From contig NZ_JH636049.1 in NCBI RefSeq assembly GCF_000258175.1, positions 1,016,982 to 1,080,981 of the forward strand: a DNA stretch of 64,000 bases, read 5' to 3'. Position numbers and translations under genes: made by a program. The notes under the pieces were generated by a model, which worked only from the letters and a program-made list of their open reading frames with translations, made no database searches and was not told the origin of the DNA. This DNA comes from Saccharomonospora xinjiangensis XJ-54. Lineage in GTDB: Bacteria > Actinomycetota > Actinomycetes > Mycobacteriales > Pseudonocardiaceae. Positions 47,233-56,749 of this stretch are shown in pieces. The number at the start of each line of letters is the position of its first letter. Within the stretch, counting starts at the first letter, position 1.

Positions 47233-47967
47233 GTGACTCACTCGGAAGGACGCGACAGCCGGCCGACTGCCGACACGACCCTGCCTCTCTTCCCCTTGCA
47301 CACCGTGGCACTACCCGGCGTGCACCTTCCGTTGCACATCTTCGAACCCCGTTACCGTCAGCTCACCATCGATCTCGTCACCGAGGTCGTGCCCGACCGT
47401 CTCTTCGGTGTCGTCGCGATCCGCAACCCCGCCATCGGCGAGGTCGATCAGCTCGAACACGTCCACGCCACGGGCTGCGCGGTGCGGTTGCGCGAAGCAC
47501 GCCGCCTCCCTGACGGCCGTTTCGACATCGTCGGCACGGGACACCGCCGTTTCCGGCTACTCGCCATCGACGGCGGCTCCGCGCCGTACCTGCGCGGCGA
47601 CGTCGAATGGGTCGATGACGAACCGCTGCCGGAAGGCTCGGACGAAGCAGAGGAGGCCGTCTCCCGGCTCGCCGACGCGGGAAGAGCCGCACATCGCCGG
47701 TACTGCTCCGTGGCGTGGGAGTCCGAGGGCTGGGAGTCACCGCCGCGCGACCTCGACCCCACGTTGCTGGCCTACCGCCTCGCCTCCGACTGCATCCTCC
47801 CCCTCGCCGACCGGCAGGAGCTCCTCGAAGAGCGGCATCCGCTGCGCAGGCTGCGGTTGACGTGCAGGCTGCTCGCCAGGGAAGCCGCGTTCGTGTCCGA
47901 ACTGGGCGCTGTGCCACCGCCTGCGCACGAGGTGAACGAGAACCTGCTGCGCCCGAACCTGAACTGA
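47233..47967 (+). CDS. Lon N-terminal (substrate-binding) domain protein
   Basis: 244-residue protein made of the LON substrate-binding domain alone, without ATPase or protease parts. The signature is LPLFPLHTVALPGVHLPLHIFEPRYRQL near residue 17, with GVVAIRNPAIGEV and GTGHRRFRLL following. Stand-alone LON-domain proteins may act as adaptors or chaperones. It starts 4 nt after nrtR, so it is probably cotranscribed. The target is unknown. It is convergent with the DUF2567 gene at only 5 nt. Confidence 0.82.
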   Translation: MTHSEGRDSRPTADTTLPLFPLHTVALPGVHLPLHIFEPRYRQLTIDLVTEVVPDRLFGVVAIRNPAIGEVDQLEHVHATGCAVRLREARRLPDGRFDIVGTGHRRFRLLAIDGGSAPYLRGDVEWVDDEPLPEGSDEAEEAVSRLADAGRAAHRRYCSVAWESEGWESPPRDLDPTLLAYRLASDCILPLADRQELLEERHPLRRLRLTCRLLAREAAFVSELGAVPPPAHEVNENLLRPNLN

Positions 47968-47972
47968 CAGCT

Positions 47973-48554
47973 CTAACCCAGTCGTCTGCCGAGGTCGTCC
48001 CGCGCGTTCCAGGCCGCGAGCGTGCCGTACGCGAGCGCGGTGGTGAAAGGCTGGGCGAGTAAGGCCCAGCCCGTTTCCAGCACGGGTGCCCGTTCCACGA
48101 CGTAGCCAAGGCGCGGCGAGTGCGGCAGGGGGAACGCCGCCTCGGCGAACACCGATCCCATGCGCATCGCCAGCCACGATCCGAGCAGCGAACCGAGAAC
48201 GGCACCGACGAGCATCACAGGTCCACGACGCGCTCGAAGCAACCACACGATCACGCCGACCAGCAGACCGGCGACGAGGCCGAGCAGAAGGAAGATCGCC
48301 AAACCGTCGAACCGGTGCCAGCTCTCCAAGGTGAGGGGCACGAGCTGGTGATCACGCGTCACGACCCGCATGCGCTGCGGTGGCGCGAGCCGCGCCCAGA
48401 GCCAGCCGAGTGGAAGCCCGGCGAGGCTGATCAGGGATGCGACACTGAACGCGGGCAGCAGATCGGCCCTGAACACCACGCGCTGGGCACGGCCGGGCGG
48501 CTGGGTGAGCGTCGCGTGGTGCCGCTCGGCGTCTGCCTGCTCCGCCAAGTCCAC
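47973..48554 (-). CDS. DUF2567-family membrane protein
   Basis: 193-residue membrane protein with about four hydrophobic segments (LLPAFSVASLISLAGLPLGWLWA, FLLLGLVAGLLVGVIVWLL, LVGAVLGSLLGSWLAM and ALLAQPFTTALAYGTLAAW). It matches the DUF2567 family that follows bioB and bsaP in mycobacteria (Rv1591-type). The start is uncertain: GTG 48554 is the best codon, but its GGGAGG is only a few bases away. Function unknown; location next to biotin genes suggests an accessory role. Confidence 0.72.
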   Translation of the reverse strand: MDLAEQADAERHHATLTQPPGRAQRVVFRADLLPAFSVASLISLAGLPLGWLWARLAPPQRMRVVTRDHQLVPLTLESWHRFDGLAIFLLLGLVAGLLVGVIVWLLRARRGPVMLVGAVLGSLLGSWLAMRMGSVFAEAAFPLPHSPRLGYVVERAPVLETGWALLAQPFTTALAYGTLAAWNARDDLGRRLG

Positions 48555-48637
48555 ACCCTCCCGCGCGAGCGCCCGCTTCCTCGTGGCGAGCCTAGAACAT
48601 GCCTCGCCGACCGGTGTGCGCGGCGGGTACGCCTCAC

Positions 48638-48669
48638 CACACAGCCACACAGCCACACAGCCACACAGT
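48638..48669. repeat. (CACACAGC)4 microsatellite
   Basis: Four tandem 8-bp units (the last ends in T), in the 256-bp gap between the DUF2567 start and bsaP. An odd low-complexity patch in an otherwise ordinary region; likely a slippage product. Confidence 0.85.
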
Positions 48670-48810
48670 CCGGCCTGCGGCAGCGACACCGAGCCTGTCA
48701 CAGCCACCGCCCGCGCGAGCGCCGTCACCGCGACAGTGTGGCCGCCTCTTCCCGTGTCCGGCTGACAACGGTCCCGTCCGGCCGCGCGGAGCGAATCGTG
48801 GCCGTCGCCG

Positions 48811-49023
48811 CTAACCGGTGGTCGCCCTGGGCGTCGTGGAGGAGATGTCGCCGTGCCTGCTGCACCGGGCGGTCCATCCGCTCGGCATCACCTGCACCAC
48901 CATGCGCCTCGCGCACTCGGAGCAGTAGCGCGGTGGTTCGAGGGCGGTGCGCGGAGTCCGGCACACCTCGTGGCCCGACGCGGACAGCAGTCCGCCGCAG
49001 TGAACGCAGTACACCGTCGTCAT
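48811..49023 (-). CDS. bsaP: Biotin synthase auxiliary protein BsaP
   Basis: 70-residue cysteine-rich protein with [25 protein letters not shown] and ARCSRHGD. These are the CxxC and later Cys groups of the mycobacterial BsaP family, which is needed for biotin synthase activity. The ATG lies 10 nt after the bioB stop on the same strand. It probably delivers iron-sulfur or sulfur to BioB. The assignment rests on motif order and on its place between bioB and DUF2567, as in mycobacteria. Confidence 0.83.
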   Translation of the reverse strand: MTTVYCVHCGGLLSASGHEVCRTPRTALEPPRYCSECARRMVVQVMPSGWTARCSRHGDISSTTPRATTG

Positions 49024-49033
49024 GCTGTCTCTC

Positions 49034-50050
49034 TCACAGGCTGTCGCTGAGTGCCTTGATCGGCATCTTCAAGTCGCTGAGCATGTCGAGGTCCTGCTGG
49101 GCAGGTCGGCCGAGGTTCGTCAGGTAGTTGCCGACGATGATCGCGTTGACACCACCGAGAATCCCTTGCTCTGCGCCGAGATCTCCGAGTGTGAGTTCAC
49201 GTCCGCCCGCGAACCGCAGCATCGTCCTCGGCATCGCGAGCCGGAACGCCGCCACGACGCGCAGCGCGTCCTTGCCCTCCACGATGTCGAACGACTCGTA
49301 CGGAGTTCCCGGCTGCGGGATCAGGAAGTTCATCGGAACCTCGTGCGGGTCCAGCTCGGCCAACTGCACCGCGAACTCGGCGCGTTGTTCGAGTGACTCC
49401 CCCATCCCGATGATGCCGCCGCTGCACACCTCCATGCCCGCGTCCCGCACCATCCGCAGGGTTTCCCAGCGTTCCTCCCACGTGTGCGTGGTGACGACGT
49501 TGGGGAAGTGGGACCTGGCGGTTTCGAGGTTGTGGTTGTAGCGGTGCACGCCCATGTCAACGAGTTCGTCAACCTGTTCCTGCGTCAGCATGCCGAGCGA
49601 ACACGCGATCTGGATGTCGTTGCCGGAGTCACGGATCGCCTTGATCCCGTCACGGACCTGCGACATCAGGCGAGCGTCCGGGCCTCGGACGGCGGCCACG
49701 ATGCAGAACTCGGTCGCGCCGGTGGCCGCGGTTTCCGCCGCGGCCTTCACCAGGCCGGGGATGTCGAGCCACGCCGCACGGACCGGCGTCGGGAACCGGC
49801 CGGACTGCGAGCAGAAGTGACAGTCCTCGGGGCAGCCACCGGTCTTGACGCTGACGATGCCCTCGACCTCGACCTCGGGACCGCACCAGCGCATCCGCAC
49901 GTCGTGCGCGAGCGACAGCAGGGCGGGGATGTGCTCGTCACCGAGGCGGAGCACGTCGAGCACCTGCTCCTGCGACAACCCGGTGCCTTCCTCGAGCACC
50001 TGTTGACGGGCGACGGTGAGGATCTCCGACTCCGTGGCTGCGGCCGTCAC
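49034..50050 (-). CDS. bioB: Biotin synthase
   Basis: 338-residue radical SAM enzyme that inserts sulfur into dethiobiotin. The SAM-cluster motif is CPEDCHFC (CxxxCxxC) in [33 protein letters not shown] and GGIIGMGES follow as usual. GTG 50050 has AAGGAGA upstream and gives a normal N-terminus. It follows bioD with a 73-nt gap and is followed by bsaP. Active residues are intact. Confidence 0.96.
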   Translation of the reverse strand: MTAAATESEILTVARQQVLEEGTGLSQEQVLDVLRLGDEHIPALLSLAHDVRMRWCGPEVEVEGIVSVKTGGCPEDCHFCSQSGRFPTPVRAAWLDIPGLVKAAAETAATGATEFCIVAAVRGPDARLMSQVRDGIKAIRDSGNDIQIACSLGMLTQEQVDELVDMGVHRYNHNLETARSHFPNVVTTHTWEERWETLRMVRDAGMEVCSGGIIGMGESLEQRAEFAVQLAELDPHEVPMNFLIPQPGTPYESFDIVEGKDALRVVAAFRLAMPRTMLRFAGGRELTLGDLGAEQGILGGVNAIIVGNYLTNLGRPAQQDLDMLSDLKMPIKALSDSL

Positions 50051-50123
50051 GACATCTCCTTCGGCTTGCTGGGTGTTCTGGACGAGTCTGACGGACGAGG
50101 TCCGTACGGCACAGCGATGTACG

Positions 50124-50849
50124 TCACGTCCCCGTGGCCGCCGCGGCACGGGCGAACCGGTCGGGGTCGAACGTGCCGCCAAGCCACGGTGCCAGTCCCC
50201 TGCGCGCCTCGTCGAGGAACTCGGGTCTGCTCGCCGAGGTCAGCCCCTCCGGCAGCGCTCCGAGCAGCGGCGCAGCGGCGGCCACGGGGAGATCGGCGGT
50301 GTTGCACCTGGCGGCGAGGTCTGGTTCCGACGGCCAGGCGCCGATCACGACACCGAGCACGTCGAGCCCCCGGCTGGTGGCGACCTCCGCGGTCAAAGCT
50401 GTGGCGTTGAGCGTACCGAGCCCGGCCTCCGCCACGACGACCACGGGAGCACCGAGTGCCCACGCGACGTCGGCGAGAGTCCCTCCCGTTGCGTCGAAGC
50501 GCACGAGCAGACCGCCAGCGCCCTCCACGAGCACCAGATCGTGATTCTCGTGGAGCCGGGCCGCCGCGGCCGCCGCGTCGGCCGGTGTCACCTCCGGAAG
50601 GCCGCTGCGCCGCGCGGCGGCCTCCGGCGACAACGGGTCGGGATAGCGACGCAGCTCGCATGTCGTCACGTCGCCGGAAAGGCGACGCACCTCGGCGAGG
50701 TCGCCCGGCTCACCCGGCGCGACACCCGTCTGCGCCGGCTTGAGCACGGCGACGCGCTGACCGGCGTCGGCCGCCAGCGCGGCCACGGCCGCAGTCACCA
50801 CGGTCTTGCCGACGCCGGTTCCGGTTCCGGATACCACCAGCACGGTCAC
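50124..50849 (-). CDS. bioD: Dethiobiotin synthetase
   Basis: 241-residue ATP-dependent carboxylase that closes the ureido ring of biotin using CO2. The P-loop is [16 protein letters not shown] (residues 6-21), KPAQTG is the substrate loop, and [10 protein letters not shown] is near residue 112. GTG 50849 is 7 nt after TAGTGT, so it is probably leaderless. It uses CO2 directly, which makes the adjacent carbonic anhydrase/transporter functionally interesting. Confidence 0.95.
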   Translation of the reverse strand: MTVLVVSGTGTGVGKTVVTAAVAALAADAGQRVAVLKPAQTGVAPGEPGDLAEVRRLSGDVTTCELRRYPDPLSPEAAARRSGLPEVTPADAAAAAARLHENHDLVLVEGAGGLLVRFDATGGTLADVAWALGAPVVVVAEAGLGTLNATALTAEVATSRGLDVLGVVIGAWPSEPDLAARCNTADLPVAAAAPLLGALPEGLTSASRPEFLDEARRGLAPWLGGTFDPDRFARAAAATGT

Positions 50850-50893
50850 GGCAGCGACACTAATACCGAAGACAGAGGTGCTCTCACCCGGTG

Positions 50894-53191
50894 TCACCCC
50901 GCCCTCACACCGGCAGGCTGGAACACGCCAGTGCCGGAGTCGAGCAGATACACCTGGGCCGCCCCGACGTCGAAGTACATGCCGGTCAGCACAAGGCGGC
51001 CCGCTCGTTCCGCCTCGGCCACCGCCGGATCGGCCCGTAGGTGATCCAGCTGTTGCAGAACGTTGTGCAGCGCGAGTGCGTCGGCCTGCGCCTCCGGGGC
51101 CTCGCCTTCCAGCAGCACGGGAGGCCCTTCTCTCCAGCGACGCACAGAGGGCTCGCCGTGCGACAACCATTGCCGCACAGCGGGAAGGCGGTCCCCGTCC
51201 CTCGAGAGGATCGCCGTCATCGCCCCGCATGACGAATGGCCGCAGACCACGATCTCGCGGACCTTCAGCACCGCGACGGCGTACTCGACGGCCGCGCCGA
51301 CGGACCTGTCCACGCCGTCGTGACAGCCCGAACTCACCGGCACGAAATTGCCGATGTTGCGGACGGTGAAGAGGTCACCCGGACCGCTCGTAGTGATCAC
51401 GTTGGGCACGAGCCGGGCGTCGCTGCATGTGATGAAGAGCGTGTGCGGCGTCTGCTCGGACGCAAGACGCATGAGCGTGTCCCTCACCAGCGGAGCCGTA
51501 CGCCACTGGAATTCCGAGGTTCCCCGGTGCAATGGGCGGTGCCGCTGCTCCGGGATGTCCATGCCGTGCTCTTGTGCCATCCACTCCGACCACGGCGCCA
51601 GCCAGCGAGGCTGCACGCGCTTCGCCTCCTGCCTGCGCACCGTGGGTGAGCGGGACCTGCCGTTGCCGTACCAAGGGTGGCCGATCTCGTCGATCACAAC
51701 GGTGCCTCCCGCCCGCTCGTACCCGTGCTGCCAGCCGGAAAGGCAGTCGAACGCGGCGTGATCGAGGTAATCGACCACCAGCTCCAGCCTCACCGTCCGA
51801 TCCGGTGGGATCGCTCCCAGCACCGCCGACAACCGGGGCACGGAGAGGAACGTCAGCACGCCCTCCACGACGATGCGGTGGTGCTCACCCTGGTCGATCA
51901 CCTGGATGCCCGACCACATCGTGCGCCGCAGCATCAGCACCAACGACAGGGCCACACCGATGAGCACACCGGTGAGCAGGTCGATCGTCACCACCCCGAG
52001 CAGGGTGACGAAGTACAACGGCAGGTCGCCGTGGCCCCGCACCGTGCGGACCGTGCGGAGGTTCACCAGCTTCGCGCCGACATAGGTCAGCAGACCGGCG
52101 AGCGCGGCGAGCGGAATGCTCTGGATCAGCTCCACGAGTGCCACCGTGAACAGCAGGACCCACATCCCGTGGAGCACAGCCGATGCGCGGGTCCGGGCTC
52201 CTGCCGCGACGTTGGTGGAGCTGCGCACGATCACCCCGGTGACCGGCAGGCCGCCCAGCGCACCCGAGGTCATGTTGGCCGCGCCCTGCCCGACGAGTTC
52301 CCGGTTGAGGTTGGCCCTCGGTCCTGTGTGCATGCGATCCACCGCGACGGCCGACAGCAACGTCTCGACGCTGGCGATCAGCGCGATCGTGACGACGGCG
52401 AGACCGAAGTCGAACCAGCCCGAGGACGGCAGTTCGGGAAGGAAACCGATCGCGAGGAGATCACCGGGAAGTTCGACACGGGCCACGGACACGTCGGCGA
52501 GCACCGCGACGACGGTGACCATCGTGATGGCGGCCAGCGGAGCGGGAATCCGCGTGACGGGCCGGGGAAGGCGCGGCCACAGCAGCAGCACCGCGATCGT
52601 GGCGATCCCGATCACGGCCGCCGTGTCGTGGTGCCCGGCGATCTGGCCCGGCAGTTCGGCGAGGTTGTCGATCGCCGAACTCTGCGGGGCTCCCCCCAGA
52701 ATCACGTGGAGCTGGCCGAGCACCAGTGTGACACCGATACCGGCGAGCATGCCGTGCACGATGGCCGGCGCGATGGCAAGGGCGGCTCGGGCCACCCGGC
52801 TCAAGCCGAACATAATCTGAAGCAGTCCCGCGCACACCGTGATGGCGCACGTGACCGCCCAGCCGAACTCGGCGATGGTCTCGGCCATCACCACCGTGAG
52901 CCCCGCGGCGGGGCCGCTCACCTGGAGCCGGGACCCGCCGAGGGCACCGGCCACGATCCCGCCGACGACGGCGGCCACGACACCGGCGACGATCGGTGCG
53001 CCTGACGCCAGCGCGATGCCGAGTGACAGCGGAACCGCGACGAGGAAGACGACCAGTGAGGCGGGAACATCGTGGCGCAGCACGGTTTTCCACCTGGCTC
53101 GACGGTGACGATCTCCGCCAAGCTGACCACTGTGGACACTGCGTGGTCCCTCGCCGTCGGCGCGGTCGGCTGCCTCCGGGGCGCCTGCCAT
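50894..53191 (-). CDS. SulP-family anion transporter fused to a beta-carbonic anhydrase
   Basis: 765-residue fusion. Residues ~35-450 are a SulP transporter with 10-12 hydrophobic segments (LVVFLVAVPLSLGIALASG start, GGSRLQVSGPAAGLTVVMAE), followed by a partial STAS-like segment (~455-530). Residues ~555-750 are a beta-carbonic anhydrase with the zinc ligands ITCSDARLVP (Cys, Asp) and VVCGHSSCGAM (His, Cys). Such fusions import bicarbonate and interconvert it with CO2. ATG 53191 follows GGAGG. It sits between bioA and bioD, the place where bioF is in mycobacteria, so it may supply CO2/bicarbonate to BioD; this is inference. Confidence 0.88.
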   Translation of the reverse strand: MAGAPEAADRADGEGPRSVHSGQLGGDRHRRARWKTVLRHDVPASLVVFLVAVPLSLGIALASGAPIVAGVVAAVVGGIVAGALGGSRLQVSGPAAGLTVVMAETIAEFGWAVTCAITVCAGLLQIMFGLSRVARAALAIAPAIVHGMLAGIGVTLVLGQLHVILGGAPQSSAIDNLAELPGQIAGHHDTAAVIGIATIAVLLLWPRLPRPVTRIPAPLAAITMVTVVAVLADVSVARVELPGDLLAIGFLPELPSSGWFDFGLAVVTIALIASVETLLSAVAVDRMHTGPRANLNRELVGQGAANMTSGALGGLPVTGVIVRSSTNVAAGARTRASAVLHGMWVLLFTVALVELIQSIPLAALAGLLTYVGAKLVNLRTVRTVRGHGDLPLYFVTLLGVVTIDLLTGVLIGVALSLVLMLRRTMWSGIQVIDQGEHHRIVVEGVLTFLSVPRLSAVLGAIPPDRTVRLELVVDYLDHAAFDCLSGWQHGYERAGGTVVIDEIGHPWYGNGRSRSPTVRRQEAKRVQPRWLAPWSEWMAQEHGMDIPEQRHRPLHRGTSEFQWRTAPLVRDTLMRLASEQTPHTLFITCSDARLVPNVITTSGPGDLFTVRNIGNFVPVSSGCHDGVDRSVGAAVEYAVAVLKVREIVVCGHSSCGAMTAILSRDGDRLPAVRQWLSHGEPSVRRWREGPPVLLEGEAPEAQADALALHNVLQQLDHLRADPAVAEAERAGRLVLTGMYFDVGAAQVYLLDSGTGVFQPAGVRAG

Positions 53192-53514
53192 GGTCAACCT
53201 CCTGGGCTGTCGTGGGCCGGGCTCAGGCATCAGGTAACAGCAGATCCGCCGGAATGTCCGCTATCGGAAAGGGTTTTCAGGTTCTCCCACGAGTTCCGCC
53301 GTGACGAAGCGGGATTGTCCCTGTGGCCGTCGTCGCAGTGACGTGGTCCAGCTCTCACCCGATTCGCGACGCCCCACGCCACCCTCGTGCCTCAGAGTGG
53401 CGATCTCCACCCGCCCACGCAGCGGGATCGGACCGATCGAGTGTTTTCCTGTGAGGCTCTCCCAATCCAGGCGTGAATGGTGCCGTTCACACCCCGGATC
53501 AGCGCAAGCGGCTG
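53192..53514. other. 323-bp gap between bioA and the SulP-carbonic anhydrase gene
   Basis: No protein-like open frame with normal codon use, no clear terminator and no operator were found. It separates bioA from the next gene on the same strand, so it may hold a weak promoter for the transporter fusion; bioF, expected here by comparison with mycobacteria, is absent. Confidence 0.5.
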
Positions 53515-54807
53515 TCACGACACCTCGGCGGCGGCCACCATCGCCTCGGCCACCACAGCGAGGTCGGCGTCGGACATGATGTACGGCGGCATGGTGTAGA
53601 TCAGGTCGCGGAACGGCCGCAGCCACACGCCCCGCGAGGTCAGCGCCTCGGTCGCCGCGGCCATGTCAACGGCGTGGTCGAGCTGCACGACCCCGATGCC
53701 ACCGAGCACCCTGACATCGACGACGCCCTCCACATCCGCCGCAGGCGCGAGCCCTTCGCGCAGCGTGCGCTCGATGCGCCGCACGTCGTCGCGCCAGGTT
53801 CCGTCGGCCAGCAGGCCGATCGACGCGTTCGCGACGGCCGAGGCGAGCGGGTTGCCCATGAACGTGGGCCCGTGCGCCAGCACCGGGACCTCACCGCGCG
53901 AGATGCCTTCGGCGACCTCCGTGGTGCAGAGCGTCGCCGCCATCGTGAGATACCCGCCGGTCAGCGCCTTGCCGACGCAGAGCACGTCCGGGGTCACACC
54001 CGCGTGTTCCGCCGCGAAGAACGCGCCCGTCCTCCCGAATCCCGTCGCGATCTCGTCGAACACCAGCAGCACGTCGTTGGCCCGTGTGATCTCGCGGAGC
54101 AACCGCAGGTAGCCGGGGTTGTGGAACCGCATGCCACCGGCGCCCTGCACCACCGGTTCCACGACGACGGCCGCGAGTTCGTCGGCGTGCTCCTCCACCG
54201 TTCTCGCCAGGACATCGGCGTACGACTCGTCGAGAGGAGCGTCGAAGCCAGGCGGAGGTGCCTGCACGAACACCTGCTCGGGCAGCACACCCCGCCAGAG
54301 GGAGTGCATGCCGCCCTCCGGGTCGCACACGCTCATGGGGTGGAACGTGTCACCGTGATAGCCGCCGCGCCAGGTGAGCATCCGCGTCTTACCAGGGCGC
54401 CCTGTCGAACGCCAGTACTGAAGGCACATCTTGAGCGCGACCTCGACGGACACCGAGCCGGAATCGCACAGGAACACGTGCTCGAGCCCGTCGGGGGTCA
54501 GCTCGACGAGCGCCTTCGCCAGCCTGATCGCGGGTTCGTGTGTCAGCCCGCCGAACATGACGTGGCTCATCCTGCCAGCCTGCTCGGCCAGCGCCGCGTC
54601 GAGAACCGGGTGCCGGTAACCGTGGATGGCGGCCCACCACGACGACATCCCGTCGATGAGCTGCCTGCCGTCGGCCAGCCGCAACCGCACGCCCGACGCC
54701 TCCTCCACCAGCAGCGGCGCAACGGTGGCCGGCATGGGACCGTACGGGTGCCACACGTGGTGGGCGTCGAGGCGCAGCAACTCGCGGATCGCGGGATCGG
54801 ACGTCAT
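53515..54807 (-). CDS. bioA: Adenosylmethionine-8-amino-7-oxononanoate aminotransferase
   Basis: 430-residue class III PLP aminotransferase that makes 7,8-diaminopelargonate with SAM as amino donor. Landmarks are HVWHPYGPM near residue 17, [63 protein letters not shown] and [16 protein letters not shown] (Schiff-base Lys in GKALTGG). ATG 54807 is 7 nt after TAAGGT, so it may be leaderless. It is divergent from the kinase-like gene. Confidence 0.95.
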   Translation of the reverse strand: MTSDPAIRELLRLDAHHVWHPYGPMPATVAPLLVEEASGVRLRLADGRQLIDGMSSWWAAIHGYRHPVLDAALAEQAGRMSHVMFGGLTHEPAIRLAKALVELTPDGLEHVFLCDSGSVSVEVALKMCLQYWRSTGRPGKTRMLTWRGGYHGDTFHPMSVCDPEGGMHSLWRGVLPEQVFVQAPPPGFDAPLDESYADVLARTVEEHADELAAVVVEPVVQGAGGMRFHNPGYLRLLREITRANDVLLVFDEIATGFGRTGAFFAAEHAGVTPDVLCVGKALTGGYLTMAATLCTTEVAEGISRGEVPVLAHGPTFMGNPLASAVANASIGLLADGTWRDDVRRIERTLREGLAPAADVEGVVDVRVLGGIGVVQLDHAVDMAAATEALTSRGVWLRPFRDLIYTMPPYIMSDADLAVVAEAMVAAAEVS

Positions 54808-54844
54808 GCCAGGCACCTTACGACTCGCCCGATACCGTGGTGAC
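54808..54844. promoter_or_regulatory. Divergent promoter region of bioA and the kinase-like gene
   Basis: A 37-bp gap contains a -10 for bioA (TAAGGT, 54815-54820, minus) and one for the right gene (TACCGT, 54833-54838, plus). Both lie 6-7 nt from their start codons, so both messages are predicted leaderless and their promoters overlap almost completely. Confidence 0.55.
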
Positions 54845-55489
54845 ATGCCGACCAGCGCCCGCTTCCGGCCCATCACGGTCGAGCGTCTGGTGACCGAACT
54901 CGCCGACCGCATCGCGGGCATCGCGGAACACCGCATCCGGACCCGTGTGCTCATCGACGGCGCGGACCTGGCGACCGACGCCGCGGCTCTGGCCGACGCA
55001 CTGGTCGATCCACTACGGGTGCGCGGTCACGACGTGCTGCGGGTATCGGCGCACGACTTCCTGCGGCCCGCTTCGCTGCGGTTCGAACGAGGACGGCGTG
55101 ACCCCGACGTGCGCTACGAGGACTGGCTCGACGTCGCGGGACTGCGGCGTGAGGTCCTCGACCCGCTTGAGGTGTCGGGCACGGGACACGTCCTGCCCGC
55201 GCTGTGGGACGCGGCACGCGACCGTGCTTTCCGCCTGCCGAGGACCTCCGTTCCCGACGGCGGTGTCGCGGTGCTCGACGGGGAACTCCTGCTCGGGCAG
55301 GGACTTCCCGCCGAGCTCACCGTGCACCTGTGGCTGTCCCCCGGCGCGCTGCGACGGCGGCTGCCCGAGGACGCGCGGTGGGCACTACCCGCCTACACGC
55401 GCTACGACACCGAGGTGCGGCCCTCGGAGCAAGCGGATGTCGTCGTGCGGGTGGACGACCCTCGGCGTCCTGCGGTGCGGGAAAGCTGA
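54845..55489 (+). CDS. Uridine-kinase-like protein with a degenerate P-loop
   Basis: 214-residue protein with the overall layout of nucleoside/uridine kinases ([20 protein letters not shown] near residue 37, [38 protein letters not shown]). The Walker A position reads GADLATD instead of GxxGxGK[ST], so the catalytic Lys and Ser/Thr are missing. It may bind but not phosphorylate a nucleoside, or have a changed ATP site. ATG 54845 is 6 nt after TACCGT. The role is unknown; a bioA-divergent place does not explain it. Confidence 0.75.
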   Translation: MPTSARFRPITVERLVTELADRIAGIAEHRIRTRVLIDGADLATDAAALADALVDPLRVRGHDVLRVSAHDFLRPASLRFERGRRDPDVRYEDWLDVAGLRREVLDPLEVSGTGHVLPALWDAARDRAFRLPRTSVPDGGVAVLDGELLLGQGLPAELTVHLWLSPGALRRRLPEDARWALPAYTRYDTEVRPSEQADVVVRVDDPRRPAVRES

Positions 55490-55495
55490 GACCCC

Positions 55496-55523
55496 GCGGG
55501 CGCTCAGCCGGCCGAGCGCCCGC
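55496..55523. terminator. Convergent terminator overlapping the pimB stop
   Basis: Perfect 10-bp stem GCGGGCGCTC / GAGCGCCCGC with an 8-nt loop. It overlaps the last codons of the convergent glycosyltransferase gene. Confidence 0.65.
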
Positions 55524-56700
55524 TGTGCCGCAGCCGCAGGCCCGCGGCCCTGCCGAACGTGCGCTGCCCTGCGAGCAGGTCCGAAAGCCGCCGCGCGAGG
55601 ACGTCCCACCGCCAGTGCTCGCTGACCCACCGCCTTCCGGCCTCGCCCATACGGCGGGCACGCACAGGGTCCGCGAGCAGCGCGGCGAGCGTGTCCACGA
55701 GCTGGCTGAGTTCCCTCCCGTTCACCACGTGCCCGGTGACCTCGTCCAGCACCGTCTCCGGTGCGCCGCCTGAGTCACCCGCGACCACGGGCAGGCCCGT
55801 CGCCGATGCCTCCAGGTAGACGATCCCGAGGCCCTCGACGTCGAGCCCCTTACCGCGCGTGCGAGCGGGCATGGCGAACACATCGCCCGCGGTGTAGTGC
55901 GCGGGGAGTTCCTCCCACGGCACCGAGCCCGTGAACACGACGTGGTCCGCGACGCCGCACTGCTCGGCGAGTTCCGTCAGCGCACCCCGGTAGGGGCCGC
56001 CTCCGACGAGCAGCAGCACCGCACCCGGAACGCGCCGCCGCAGCTCGGGAAGGGCCCGCACGAGCATGTCCTGTCCCTTGCGGGGCACCAGCCGTGACAC
56101 GCACACCACCGTCGGCCGGTCGGAGAGCCCGTAACGTTTCCGCAGTTCAGAGCGCGCGGCGTCGTCGGGCCGGAAAAGCTGGGGGTCCACACCGGACGGC
56201 AGGTGCTCAAGGCCGGCCAGCGGGCCGAACGCCGACGCGAACCGGCGCCGGGTGTAGTGGCTGACGAATGTGAGCACGTCGGTGGTGGAGCCGATCCGGC
56301 GCAGTGCCTGGCGCGCCAGCGGCAACATCGACCACCCGACCTCGTGCCCGTGAGTGGAAGCGACCACCCGATCGGCACCGGCCCTGCGCAACGGCTCGGA
56401 CAGCAGCGCGAGAGGAGCTGCGGCACCGAACCAGACGGTCTCGCAGTTCCGGGAACGCACGAGTTCCGCCGCGCGCCGCAGCACGTCGGGAGTGGGAAGC
56501 ATGAGAGACGTGGGATGGCGGACCACCTCGAAAGGCTGTGCCGCGTCGAACTCGGGATGCGACCCCGATTCGCGCTCCCACGAGGGGGCGTAGACCACCA
56601 GGTCGTCCGAGGGCAACCGGGTGGCCAGCGAGTGCAGATACGACTGGATGCCCCCTGGCCGGGGCGGGAAGTCGTTCGTCACCAGCAACGTGCGAGGCAT
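55504..56700 (-). CDS. pimB: Phosphatidylinositol mannoside alpha-mannosyltransferase PimB-type
   Basis: 398-residue GT-B family 4 glycosyltransferase. It transfers mannose from GDP-mannose to phosphatidylinositol monomannoside in PIM/LM synthesis. Landmarks are VTNDFPPRPGGIQSYL (N-terminal glycine loop), STHGHEVGWSML, HLPSGVDPQLFRP, VCVSRLVPRKGQDML and the donor-site EX7E-like region EGLGIVYLEASATGLPVVAGDSGGAPE. The match to mycobacterial Rv2188c-type PimB, next to an NlpC/P60 gene, is strong. Start ATG 56700. Confidence 0.9.
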   Translation of the reverse strand: MPRTLLVTNDFPPRPGGIQSYLHSLATRLPSDDLVVYAPSWERESGSHPEFDAAQPFEVVRHPTSLMLPTPDVLRRAAELVRSRNCETVWFGAAAPLALLSEPLRRAGADRVVASTHGHEVGWSMLPLARQALRRIGSTTDVLTFVSHYTRRRFASAFGPLAGLEHLPSGVDPQLFRPDDAARSELRKRYGLSDRPTVVCVSRLVPRKGQDMLVRALPELRRRVPGAVLLLVGGGPYRGALTELAEQCGVADHVVFTGSVPWEELPAHYTAGDVFAMPARTRGKGLDVEGLGIVYLEASATGLPVVAGDSGGAPETVLDEVTGHVVNGRELSQLVDTLAALLADPVRARRMGEAGRRWVSEHWRWDVLARRLSDLLAGQRTFGRAAGLRLRHSGRSAG

Positions 56701-56749
56701 GGTGCGAGACTATCCCGCCCCGGTGGGGGCGCTGGCGCCGTGCCGGACC

